In this document: one piece after another, positions 14,297-21,176 of the stretch
Position numbering within the stretch: the stretch's first letter is position 1
How the letters are laid out: each line of letters opens with the position of its first letter
Notes under the pieces: model-generated
Told to the model about the DNA's origin: nothing
What the model saw: only the letters and a program-made list of their open reading frames with translations
Databases searched by the model: none
Made by a program: the position numbers and the translations under genes
From: an uncultured Oscillospiraceae bacterium
GTDB taxonomy: Bacteria; Bacillota; Clostridia; Oscillospirales; Oscillospiraceae
Length of the DNA: 31,074 bases
Direction of reading: 5' to 3'
NCBI GenBank assembly: GCA_910578735.1
Contig: CAJTSQ010000028.1
Span: 1 to 31,074, forward strand

Positions 14297-14539
14297 ATGT
14301 TTTCAAAAGAACTTTTCGGCCAGCGCATCTTTGAATTGCGTACAAAGCATAATGAGACGCAAAAGGCGTTGGGATTACTGCTTGACGTGGGAAAAGGCCA
14401 CATCAGTGAAATTGAGCGGGGAAACCGCACTACCTCCGCCGAGCGCATCGCCCTGATCTGCCAGCACTACAAGGTCTCCGCCGACTATCTGCTGGGGCTT
14501 ACCGACGACCCGGAGCCGAAATATAAGGCAGACGGTTGA
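14297..14539 (+). CDS. XRE-family helix-turn-helix repressor
   Basis: The 80-residue protein is almost only a Cro/C1-type HTH domain (about 8-66). FGQRIFELRTKHNETQKALG holds helices 1-2, VGKGHISEIERGNRTTSAER holds the recognition helix, and the domain closes with ALICQHYKVSADYLLGLTDD, as in SinR/Xre-type regulators. GAGGTG lies before the ATG. It is divergent from the small gene at 13956-14210 and probably autoregulates through the shared operators. There is no ligand or peptidase domain, so the inducing signal is unknown; the small protein is a candidate partner. Confidence 0.88.
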   Translation: MFSKELFGQRIFELRTKHNETQKALGLLLDVGKGHISEIERGNRTTSAERIALICQHYKVSADYLLGLTDDPEPKYKADG

Positions 14540-14548
14540 GGCCCAGGA

Positions 14549-14692
14549 AAAGGCCCCCTTGCTAAAGGGGGCTGGCATTCGCGGAGCGAATGACTGGGGG
14601 ATTCCGTCCTCCAGAGCCTTCCCGAATCAACGGAATCCCCCCGCCACCGGGCTGCGCCCGGCGGCCCTCCCCCCTTTAACAAGGGGGGCTTC
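14549..14692. repeat. Modular foldback element between the XRE gene and maf
   Basis: Left arm 14549-14607 and right arm 14630-14692 are inverted copies in three modules: a CCCCCTT...AAAGGGGG hairpin, a variable hairpin (CATTCGC/GCGAATG on the left, CCGGGC/GCCCGG on the right) and GGGGGATTCCGT against ACGGAATCCCCC. It has the same order of modules as 8796-9090 and the right half of 20597-20707. Confidence 0.8.
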
Positions 14693-14715
14693 AGGTGTAG
14701 TAACGAGGTGTTTCT

Positions 14716-15315
14716 ATGAAAATCATCCTTGCCTCCCAGTCCCCCCGGCGGAAGGAGCTGCTGGAGCGGATGGGGATTACGGATTTCAAGGTAATCCCGG
14801 CCCAGGAGGCGGAGCTGGCCACCCGCACCCTCACCGCCGACCAGCTGGTGGAGGAGCTGTCCCAGCGCAAGTGCGCCGAGGTGGCCGCCGCCCACCCCAA
14901 GGACCTGATTATCGCCGCCGACACCGTGGTGTCCATCAACAACCGGGTGCTGGGCAAGCCCCGCACCGAGGAGGACGCCGCCCAGATGCTGGCCGCCCTG
15001 TCAGGCAAGCTGCACCTGGTTTACACCGGCGTGACGGTGGCGAAGGAGGGGCGGACCCTGACCCAGCATGAGGTGACCTCGGTCCGCTTTCGCACCCTGA
15101 CCCAGGCGGACATCATCCGCTACATCGCCACCGGCGAACCTATGGACAAGGCCGGGGCCTACGGTATCCAGGGCTACGGCTCGGTGCTGGTGGAGGGTAT
15201 TTCGGGGGATTACTACAACGTGATGGGGCTGCCGGTGTGCCGGCTGGCCCGGATGCTGGCCCGGTTCGGGGTGGATACCCTGGCCCTGGCCGTGGAAAAG
15301 GAGCAAAAAACGTGA
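14716..15315 (+). CDS. maf: Maf-family nucleoside triphosphate pyrophosphatase
   Basis: Maf proteins hydrolyse non-canonical or modified NTPs (for example dTTP/UTP) to monophosphates and are linked to septum formation. The 199-residue product shows the family motifs: MKIILASQSPRRKELL at the start, LIIAADTVVSINNRVLGKP (about 64-82) with the catalytic Asp, and GAYGIQGYGSVLVEGISGDY followed by YNVMGLP (about 147-173). GAGGTG lies just before the ATG. The stop overlaps the mreC GTG start (GTGA), so it heads the cell-shape run maf-mreC-mreD-PBP2. mreB, often between maf and mreC, is absent here. Confidence 0.94.
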   Translation: MKIILASQSPRRKELLERMGITDFKVIPAQEAELATRTLTADQLVEELSQRKCAEVAAAHPKDLIIAADTVVSINNRVLGKPRTEEDAAQMLAALSGKLHLVYTGVTVAKEGRTLTQHEVTSVRFRTLTQADIIRYIATGEPMDKAGAYGIQGYGSVLVEGISGDYYNVMGLPVCRLARMLARFGVDTLALAVEKEQKT

Positions 15316-16154
15316 AGGATTTCCTCCGGCAAAACGGAATACTGCTGCTGGTTATCGCCCTGCTGCTGTCCGTCCTTATCGGTATCAGTTCCGCCTTTCT
15401 GGGCGGTCAGGCCGACCCGCTGTCCAACATGATTAATGTGGTCGTCACCCCTATCCGCTCCGGCATCGCCTCCGCCGCCGACTGGATGGAGGGGGTGTAC
15501 ACCTATGTCTTCCACTACGGCGAGCTGGAGGCCGAGATTACCGAGCTGCGCGCCCAGGTGGCCGGCCTGGAGGAGCAGGTGCGCCAGGGGGAGGAGGCCA
15601 GCCGGGAGAACGAGCAGCTCCGGGAGCTGCTGGCCCTCCAGGCCCGGCGGCGGGACTTTGTCTTTGAATCTGTCAAGGTCACCGCCCGGTCCACCTCCAA
15701 CTGGGAGTCCACACTCACCCTGAGCAAGGGCTCCACCTCCGGCATCCAGGCGGGTGACTGCGTGGTCACCGCCACCGGCGTGCTGGTGGGAGTGGTGTCC
15801 GAGACGGGAACCAACTGGTCCACCGTGTCCACCGTTATCAACACCGGCACCCAGATCGGGGGCATCGTCCCCCGCACCTACTCCGCCGGCGTGCTGGAGG
15901 GGGACTTCTCTCTGATGAACGAGGGCAGGCTGAAGCTGAACTACCTGCCTCAGGGGGCCCAGCTGGTCTCCGGGGACGAGGTACTCACCTCCGGCCGGGG
16001 CGAGGTGTTCCCCTCCGGACTGGTGGTAGGCCGGGTGGAGGGGGTCTTCACCGACCCCTCGGGCCAGACCCGCTACGCCGTGGTGGCGCCCGCCGTAGCC
16101 CTGGACAGCCTCATTGAGGTGTTCGTCATCAAGGATTTTGAGATTGTAGAATAA
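15312..16154 (+). CDS. mreC: Rod shape-determining protein MreC
   Basis: MreC is a bitopic protein of the elongasome that activates PBP2 in lateral wall synthesis. The start is GTG at 15312, overlapping the maf stop, with AAGGAG at 15298-15303. The 280-residue product has one N-terminal transmembrane helix (about 9-28, ILLLVIALLLSVLIGISSAF) and an extracytoplasmic coiled coil (about 68-108, ELEAEITELRAQVAGLEEQV). The double beta-barrel domain is about 118-275, with the typical LTLSKGSTSGIQAGDCVVT, GVLVGVVSE and DEVLTSGRGEVFPSGLVVG segments. Confidence 0.94.
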   Translation: MKDFLRQNGILLLVIALLLSVLIGISSAFLGGQADPLSNMINVVVTPIRSGIASAADWMEGVYTYVFHYGELEAEITELRAQVAGLEEQVRQGEEASRENEQLRELLALQARRRDFVFESVKVTARSTSNWESTLTLSKGSTSGIQAGDCVVTATGVLVGVVSETGTNWSTVSTVINTGTQIGGIVPRTYSAGVLEGDFSLMNEGRLKLNYLPQGAQLVSGDEVLTSGRGEVFPSGLVVGRVEGVFTDPSGQTRYAVVAPAVALDSLIEVFVIKDFEIVE

Positions 16155-16172
16155 CACACCATGACCAAAGGC

Positions 16173-16248
16173 TGTGGGGCCCGACCACCCGGGCGGGCCA
16201 ACCGCCACACTGAAAGAAATGCCCCGCCCAGGCGGTCGGGGCCCACAC
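16173..16248. repeat. Inverted repeat between mreC and mreD
   Basis: Left arm 16173-16197 and right arm 16222-16248 are imperfect inverted copies of TGTGGGGCCCGACC followed by CCCGGGCGGG. A 24-base loop separates them and no T run follows. It belongs to the GC-rich repeat background of this genome and may form a stem in the shared mRNA. Confidence 0.7.
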
Positions 16249-16272
16249 AGACACCGGAAAAGAGGAAGCTGA

Positions 16273-16785
16273 ATGACCCGCCGTGACTTCATCCACAAGT
16301 GGTTTGTTTACGCCCTGGGGCTGCTGCCCGTGTGGGTGCTGGACGCCTATATCCTGCCCCGCTACCCCCTGTGGGGGACGGTTCCCATGCTGCTGCCCCT
16401 GGCGGTGGCGGCAGTGGCGGTGCTGGAGGGGGCCTACTCCGGCACCGGCTTCGGTCTGGCGGTGGGCCTGCTGTGGGAGCTGGCCTACCCCGGCGGCTTT
16501 GGCGGCCAGGTGTTTTTCCTGGCCCTGGCCGGGATGGCCATGGGCGCGGTGTCTCAATACGCCCTGAGCCAGTCCTTTGCGGGCTGCCTCATCTGCTCGG
16601 CGGGGGTGCTGGGCCTGCTGGACCTGCTCCGGGTGGGCCTGCGGCTGTTCATCAACGCCGCGGGCCTGACGGCCCTGCTCCAGGTGGCCGTGCCCGAGTT
16701 CCTCTGGTCCCTGGCCTGGACCCCCCTGGTGTGGCTGCTCTTCCGGTTCATCTACAACCGGGTGGGCGGAACGAAATTAGCGTAA
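16273..16785 (+). CDS. mreD: Rod shape-determining protein MreD
   Basis: A 170-residue integral membrane protein with five or six hydrophobic helices (for example 9-28, 34-52, 58-76, 83-103 and 107-125, then 145-162). It has little motif conservation; the call rests on topology, length and place between mreC and PBP2. GAGGAA precedes the ATG at 16273. It acts with MreC in the elongation complex. Confidence 0.87.
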   Translation: MTRRDFIHKWFVYALGLLPVWVLDAYILPRYPLWGTVPMLLPLAVAAVAVLEGAYSGTGFGLAVGLLWELAYPGGFGGQVFFLALAGMAMGAVSQYALSQSFAGCLICSAGVLGLLDLLRVGLRLFINAAGLTALLQVAVPEFLWSLAWTPLVWLLFRFIYNRVGGTKLA

Positions 16786-16798
16786 TAAGGAGAACCCA

Positions 16799-19090
16799 AT
16801 GAACACCAGACAATTTCACCGCCGGGTGTGGGCCATGGTGCTGCTGCTGGCCCTGATGGTCACCGGCATGGGTGCCACCCTGTACGACCTGCAGATCAAC
16901 AACGGGGAGCGCTACTACGAGCAGACCCAGAAGACCATCCCGGAGCGCCAGAATGTCCCCGCCGCCCGGGGAAATCTCTATGACCGGAACGGCCAGGTGC
17001 TGGTATCCAACAAGGTGGTCTACCAGGTCACCCTGGACACCAAGCTGATGAAGGATGACCGCAACGACATCCTCCTCACCCTCATCCGGGCCGCCCGGGC
17101 GGAGGGGGTGGAGTGGGCGGACAGCCTGCCCATCAGCCAGGCGGAGCCCTTCCGCTTCACCACCGACACCCCCTTCTGTGCCGATACCGTCAACGAGGAC
17201 GGGGAGACGGAGCAGGTCCTCACCCGGCTGGGCCGTCTGTCGGTGAAGCAGAAGTGGATCGAGGACCCCACCCAAGACCCGGCGGCGGAGTCCCAGGCCC
17301 CCGCCCCCAAGGAGCCCAGCCTGCTGGACAGGATCAAGGCCTTTCTGAAGGGCCGGCCGGTCCAGCAGGCCCCCGAGGCGCCCAAAGACCCTGAGCCCCT
17401 CCCCGACGCCCGGCAGCTGCTGGGCAGGATGTGTGACAGCTTCGACATCAAGGGCCAGGGGGCGGTGGACAAAAAGGAGGCCAAAAAGACGGGCCAGGCC
17501 TGCCCCGAGCTGAATATCGGCGACATGTCCCCCACAGACGCCCGGGCGCTGGCCGGGATTCTCTATGAGCTGTACCTGCGCTCCACCGGGGTCTACCAGG
17601 CCACCGAGTATGTCTTCGCCTCCGATGTAGACATCGATTTCATCTCCCGGGTGAAGGAGCAGGACCTGGCCGGTGTCGTGATAGAGGCCACCACGGTGCG
17701 CCAATACCACACCCAATACGCCGCCCACCTGCTGGGCCAGGTGACCTCCATCTACCCGGACGAGGTGGACTACTACACCAGCCTGGACCTGGACGGCGAC
17801 GGTGTGGGGGACTACAAGATGAACGACACCGTGGGCCGGGGCGGGGCGGAGCAGGCCTTTGAGTCCTACCTCCGGGGCACCCCGGGCACCCGGACGGTGG
17901 AGCGGAACACCAAGGGCAAGGTGGTCTCCGAGACCTGGCTGTCTGAGCCGGAGCCGGGAGACAATGTAATGCTCACCCTGGACATCGGCCTTCAGGCCTA
18001 TGTGGAGAATCTGCTGGCCGACGCTGTGCCCAAGCTGGAGAGTACAGAGACGGAGGGCGCCGCCTGCGTGGTGCTGGACGTAAAAAACGCCGATGTGCTG
18101 GCCGCCGCCTCCTACCCCACCTTCAACCTGTCCCGCTATAACGAGGAGTATGAGGAAAACGCCCAAAACCCCCTCAAGCCCTTTTTGAATCGGGCCTTTC
18201 AGGGGACCTACCCCCCCGGCTCCACCTTTAAGATGATCACCGCCATCGCCGGCCTGGAGGAGGGCATCGTCACCCCCTCCACCAAGATTCAGGACAAGGG
18301 CCGCTATACCTACTGGACCGACGTCAATCCGCCCCAGTGCTGGATCTACCGGCAGTACCGAAGCTACCACGGGCAGGTGGACGTGTCCAAGGCCATTGAG
18401 GTGTCCTGCAACTACTATATGTTCGAGGTGGGCCGCCAGCTGGGGATCGACAGGCTGGATGAGTACGCCGCCCGGTTTGGCCTGGGGGAGAAGACCGGGC
18501 TGGAGCTGAACGAATCCGCCGGCGTGATGGCCGGCCCGGCCTTCACCGAGTCCCTGGGGGACACCTGGTATGAGGGCAGCATCACCTCGGTGTCCATCGG
18601 CCAGGAGAGTACCCAGGCCACCATGCTCCAGCTGGCCAACTATATCGCCACCCTGGTCAACGGCGGCACCCGCAACGCCACCCACCTGCTGAAGGAGGTC
18701 AAATCCAACGACTTCTCCCAGGTGGTCCACACCTACCAGCCCCGGGTCCTCAGCACCATCGACATCCAGCCCAAGAATCTGGAGGCGGTGAAGAAGGGGA
18801 TGCTGGCGGTGACCACCGAAAATTCCTCCGTCCGTCCCTACTTCCAGAGCCTGCCCTTTCAGGCCGGGGCCAAGACAGGCTCCGCCCAGGTCAGCGCCCA
18901 GACCGAAGCCCACGCTGTCTTCGTCTGCTTCGCCCCCTACGACGACCCGGAGATCGCCGTGGCCATGGTGGTGGAACACGGCGCCAGCGGCAGCACCCTG
19001 GCCTCCATGTCGGCGGACGTGCTGAACTACTACTTCTCCTCCCAAGAGACCCGAGAGGAGATTCCCGAGGAGAACACTTTGATTCGGTGA
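16799..19090 (+). CDS. mrdA: Penicillin-binding protein 2 (elongation transpeptidase)
   Basis: Class B PBP that cross-links peptidoglycan during rod elongation, membrane-anchored with the catalytic domain outside. The 763-residue protein has an N-terminal transmembrane helix (about 11-31), the dimerisation/pedestal domain and the transpeptidase domain. The SxxK motif STFK has nucleophile S475, SxN is S536-C-N538, and KTG is K692-T-G694. NVPAARGNLYDRNGQVL (about 48-64) is the typical N-terminal box. A Pro/Ala-rich, charged insertion at about 158-205 (DPAAESQAPAPKEPSLLDRI onward) is unusual. AAGGAG is found eight bases before the ATG. It follows mreD by 13 bases and ends the shape run. Confidence 0.93.
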   Translation: MNTRQFHRRVWAMVLLLALMVTGMGATLYDLQINNGERYYEQTQKTIPERQNVPAARGNLYDRNGQVLVSNKVVYQVTLDTKLMKDDRNDILLTLIRAARAEGVEWADSLPISQAEPFRFTTDTPFCADTVNEDGETEQVLTRLGRLSVKQKWIEDPTQDPAAESQAPAPKEPSLLDRIKAFLKGRPVQQAPEAPKDPEPLPDARQLLGRMCDSFDIKGQGAVDKKEAKKTGQACPELNIGDMSPTDARALAGILYELYLRSTGVYQATEYVFASDVDIDFISRVKEQDLAGVVIEATTVRQYHTQYAAHLLGQVTSIYPDEVDYYTSLDLDGDGVGDYKMNDTVGRGGAEQAFESYLRGTPGTRTVERNTKGKVVSETWLSEPEPGDNVMLTLDIGLQAYVENLLADAVPKLESTETEGAACVVLDVKNADVLAAASYPTFNLSRYNEEYEENAQNPLKPFLNRAFQGTYPPGSTFKMITAIAGLEEGIVTPSTKIQDKGRYTYWTDVNPPQCWIYRQYRSYHGQVDVSKAIEVSCNYYMFEVGRQLGIDRLDEYAARFGLGEKTGLELNESAGVMAGPAFTESLGDTWYEGSITSVSIGQESTQATMLQLANYIATLVNGGTRNATHLLKEVKSNDFSQVVHTYQPRVLSTIDIQPKNLEAVKKGMLAVTTENSSVRPYFQSLPFQAGAKTGSAQVSAQTEAHAVFVCFAPYDDPEIAVAMVVEHGASGSTLASMSADVLNYYFSSQETREEIPEENTLIR

Positions 19091-19145
19091 TGCCGCCCCC
19101 ACAGAAAATGTCCAGTTTTAATCAAAACAAGGAGATGTATCAACA

Positions 19146-19958
19146 ATGGCAGAAAATTGCACTCATGACTGTTCCAGCTGCTCCGCCGACTGCTCCTCCC
19201 GGGATCTGCGGGTCCCGGCCAACGCCATGTCCAGTGTCAAGCAGGTCATCGCTGTGGTCAGCGGCAAGGGCGGGGTGGGCAAGAGCACCGTTACCGCCTC
19301 TCTGGCGGCGGCCATGTCCAAACGCGGCCGGAAGGTGGCCATTCTGGACGCCGACATCACCGGCCCCTCCATCCCCACCGCCTTCGGCATCCACCAGCGG
19401 GCCACCGGCTCCGACGCGGGCATCGACCCCGCCGTCACCGCCGGCGGCATCGAGCTCATGTCCCTGAACCTCCTGTCCGCCAACGAGACCGACCCGGTGA
19501 TCTGGCGCGGGCCGGTCATTGCCGGGGTGGTCACCCAGTTCTGGCAGGAGGTCATCTGGGGGGATATCGACTATATGTTTGTGGATATGCCCCCGGGCAC
19601 CGGCGACGTGCCCCTCACCGTCTTCCAGTCCCTGCCGGTGGACGGGGTGATTGTGGTCACCTCCCCCCAGGACCTGGTGTCCATGATCGTGTCCAAGGCG
19701 GTGAACATGGCCAAGATGATGGACATCCCCGTGCTGGGCCTGGTGGAGAACTACAGCTGGTTCCAGTGCCCCGACTGCGGCAAACGCCATACCATCTTCG
19801 GCGAAAGCCGCATCGAAACGGTAGCCGAGGAGCTGGAGGTCCCCGTGCTGGCCAGGCTGCCCATCGACCCCGCCCTGGCCGCCGCCTTCGACGCCGGGAG
19901 GATCGAGGACGCCCCCACCAACTATATGGCGGAGCTGGCCGCCCGGCTGGACAGCTGA
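19146..19958 (+). CDS. mrp: Mrp/NBP35-family Fe-S cluster carrier ATPase
   Basis: P-loop ATPase that binds and transfers iron-sulfur clusters. In 270 residues, the N-terminus is Cys-rich (CTHDCSSCSADCSS, residues 5-18), as in NBP35-like forms. The deviant Walker A is SGKGGVGKST (about 39-48), followed by AILDADITGPSIP and FVDMPPGTGDVPLT. The CPDC pair (about 204-207) is the cluster-bridging CxxC. AAGGAG (19129-19134) lies 11 bases before the ATG. It is 55 bases after PBP2 and 25 before a metallo-hydrolase gene. Confidence 0.92.
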   Translation: MAENCTHDCSSCSADCSSRDLRVPANAMSSVKQVIAVVSGKGGVGKSTVTASLAAAMSKRGRKVAILDADITGPSIPTAFGIHQRATGSDAGIDPAVTAGGIELMSLNLLSANETDPVIWRGPVIAGVVTQFWQEVIWGDIDYMFVDMPPGTGDVPLTVFQSLPVDGVIVVTSPQDLVSMIVSKAVNMAKMMDIPVLGLVENYSWFQCPDCGKRHTIFGESRIETVAEELEVPVLARLPIDPALAAAFDAGRIEDAPTNYMAELAARLDS

Positions 19959-19983
19959 AGCCGCGTCAACAGGGAGGTACGAT

Positions 19984-20595
19984 ATGAAGATCATGCAGAT
20001 GCAGGTGGGCCCCATCGGCACCAACTGCTATATTTTGGAGGACGGCGGAAAAATCGCTGTCATCGACCCGGGAGACGAGTCGGGGCGCATTCTGGACGAG
20101 CTGAAGAAATCAGGCGCTCAGGTGGAGTATATCCTCCTCACCCACGGCCACTACGACCACACCACCGCTGTGCCCGAGCTGCACGCGGCCCTGCCGGAGG
20201 CCAAGATCTATATCCACCAGGCCGATGCCAACGGGGCGGGCAGCCGCCTGTTCCCCCTGGCCGGCCAGGTGGACGACCTGCTGCTCTACGATGAGGGGGA
20301 CACCCTCTCCCTGGCCTCCCTCACCATCGAGGTACTCCACACCCCGGGCCATTCCCCCGGCTCCGTCACCCTGAAGACGGGGGACGTGCTCTTCACCGGA
20401 GACACCCTCTTCGCCGGCGACTGCGGCCGCACCGACCTGCGGGGGGGCAGCTGGGAGGAGATTCTCGCCTCTCTGGGCCGCCTGGGCAGGCTGGAGGGCA
20501 ATTTCCACGTTCTCCCCGGCCACGGCCCCGCCTCCACCCTGGACACCGAGCGGCAGGTCAACCCCTACCTGAGACAGGGGATGGGACTGAACTAG
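19984..20595 (+). CDS. Metallo-beta-lactamase-fold hydrolase (glyoxalase II-like)
   Basis: The 203-residue protein matches the small YqgX/glyoxalase II-like group. The metal-binding motif THGHYDHT (about 54-61) follows GGKIAVIDPGDES. HTPGHSPGSVTL (about 119-130) and GDVLFTGDTLFAGDCGRTDL (about 133-152) provide the further His and Asp ligands, and VLPGHGPAST (about 178-187) the last His. GGGAGG precedes the ATG. The substrate may be a thioester such as S-lactoylglutathione-like compounds, but that is not shown by sequence. The stop is followed within two bases by a foldback element. Confidence 0.88.
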   Translation: MKIMQMQVGPIGTNCYILEDGGKIAVIDPGDESGRILDELKKSGAQVEYILLTHGHYDHTTAVPELHAALPEAKIYIHQADANGAGSRLFPLAGQVDDLLLYDEGDTLSLASLTIEVLHTPGHSPGSVTLKTGDVLFTGDTLFAGDCGRTDLRGGSWEEILASLGRLGRLEGNFHVLPGHGPASTLDTERQVNPYLRQGMGLN

Positions 20596-20596
20596 C

Positions 20597-20707
20597 GAGG
20601 AATCCCCCCCTTTAGCAAGGGGGCTTTCGGGTGCGCACCAAAAGCCTCCCTTGCCAAAGGGAGGGGGACCGCCGGCGAAGCCGGTGGTGGAGGGATTCTG
20701 TCCCCTC
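20597..20707. repeat. Modular foldback element between the hydrolase and the small gene
   Basis: Outer ends GAATCCC and GGGATTC are inverted. Inside are a CCCCC...GGGGG hairpin (left), CCTCCCTT/AAAGGGAGG (20645-20664) and CCGCCGGC/GCCGGTGG (20669-20687). The right half repeats the arm order of 14549-14692. The right end overlaps the stop codon of the minus-strand small gene. Confidence 0.75.
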
Positions 20708-20882
20708 ATCCCGCAATTCCCTCCAGGATTTCCCGCCGCAGGCCCAGGCCAAAGAGGTAATAGGCCCGGTTGTAGTCCTGCTCCGCCTGGACGTATTCCG
20801 GCCAGCTGTCACAGAAGCTGCTGACCGCCGCGGGAATTTCCGGGTTGTTTAACAATAAAGTTTGTAGTATAGTGTGATTCAT
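20706..20882 (-). CDS. Small protein of unknown function facing an XRE gene
   Basis: A 58-residue ORF on the minus strand: MNHTILQTLLLNNPEIPAAV, then SSFCDSWPEYVQAEQDYNRA, ending LGLRREILEGIAG. The ATG at 20882 has AGGAGG close upstream (CCAGGAGGAAATCTC before the ATG). A good promoter (20916-20944) carrying operator-like repeats supports expression. Its end overlaps the foldback element. The C-terminal Gly-Leu-rich helix weakly recalls the end of the 84-residue protein at 13956-14210 (SLGFRACARLMLEAL), and both face an XRE gene. I do not recognise a function. Confidence 0.6.
   Translation of the reverse strand: MNHTILQTLLLNNPEIPAAVSSFCDSWPEYVQAEQDYNRAYYLFGLGLRREILEGIAG
20845..20873 (+). promoter_or_regulatory. 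Promoter candidate for the second XRE gene, inside the small gene
   Basis: TTGTTT (20845-20850), 17 bases, then TATAGT (20868-20873) on the plus strand. It lies within the 5' part of the minus-strand small gene, as at 14163-14190. Confidence 0.5.
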
Positions 20883-20896
20883 GAGATTTCCTCCTG

Positions 20897-20937
20897 GAAT
20901 TTCATATTCGCATTTATTGTACTTGAATTTTATATTC
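20897..20937. promoter_or_regulatory. Two operator copies for the second XRE module
   Basis: GAATTTCATATTC (20897-20909) and GAATTTTATATTC (20925-20937) are near-identical, each with GAAT-N5-ATTC symmetry. The second lies inside the -35/-10 spacer of the minus-strand promoter and the first at its predicted start site. The arrangement repeats that at 14229-14279 with a different sequence. Confidence 0.7.
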
Positions 20938-20944
20938 GTTCCAA
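20916..20944 (-). promoter_or_regulatory. Promoter of the second small gene
   Basis: On the minus strand, TTGGAA (20939-20944), a 17-base spacer and TACAAT (20916-20921). The predicted start is near 20909. Confidence 0.7.
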
Positions 20945-20954
20945 GAGGTTTTTT

Positions 20955-21176
20955 ATGAGTATTTTAGGTGAACGGTTGAAAGCGCTCCGCAAGGAGAAAA
21001 AGATGACGCAGGTTCAAATTGCAGAGTTCCTAAAGCAAACTCCACGTGCCTACCAATACTGTGAGGCCGGTGAACACGCTCCTGAACTCCCGAATCTGAT
21101 AGCTTTAGCTGATCTCTACGACGTCAGCCTGGACTATCTGGTGGGCCGCAGTGAGACAAGGGAGCGTCAGCCGTGA
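20955..21176 (+). CDS. XRE-family helix-turn-helix repressor (second module)
   Basis: A 73-residue single-domain HTH protein. It opens MSILGERLKALRKEKKMTQV with the helix-2 region QIAEFLKQTPRAYQYCEAGE, and closes ALADLYDVSLDYLVGRS like SinR/Xre proteins. The ATG at 20955 has AAGAGGT upstream; the longer frame from 20874 runs through the operators and is unlikely. It is divergent from the small gene at 20706-20882. Its stop overlaps the hemZ start (GTGA), so the regulator and hemZ are translationally coupled. DNA around the promoter is distinctly AT-richer than its neighbours. Confidence 0.87.
   Translation: MSILGERLKALRKEKKMTQVQIAEFLKQTPRAYQYCEAGEHAPELPNLIALADLYDVSLDYLVGRSETRERQP

Noticed and set aside
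16748..19102. 784-codon open frame antisense to PBP2
   Set aside because: Shadow of the PBP2 gene; the Gly/His/Val-rich translation has no motif and no ribosome binding site.
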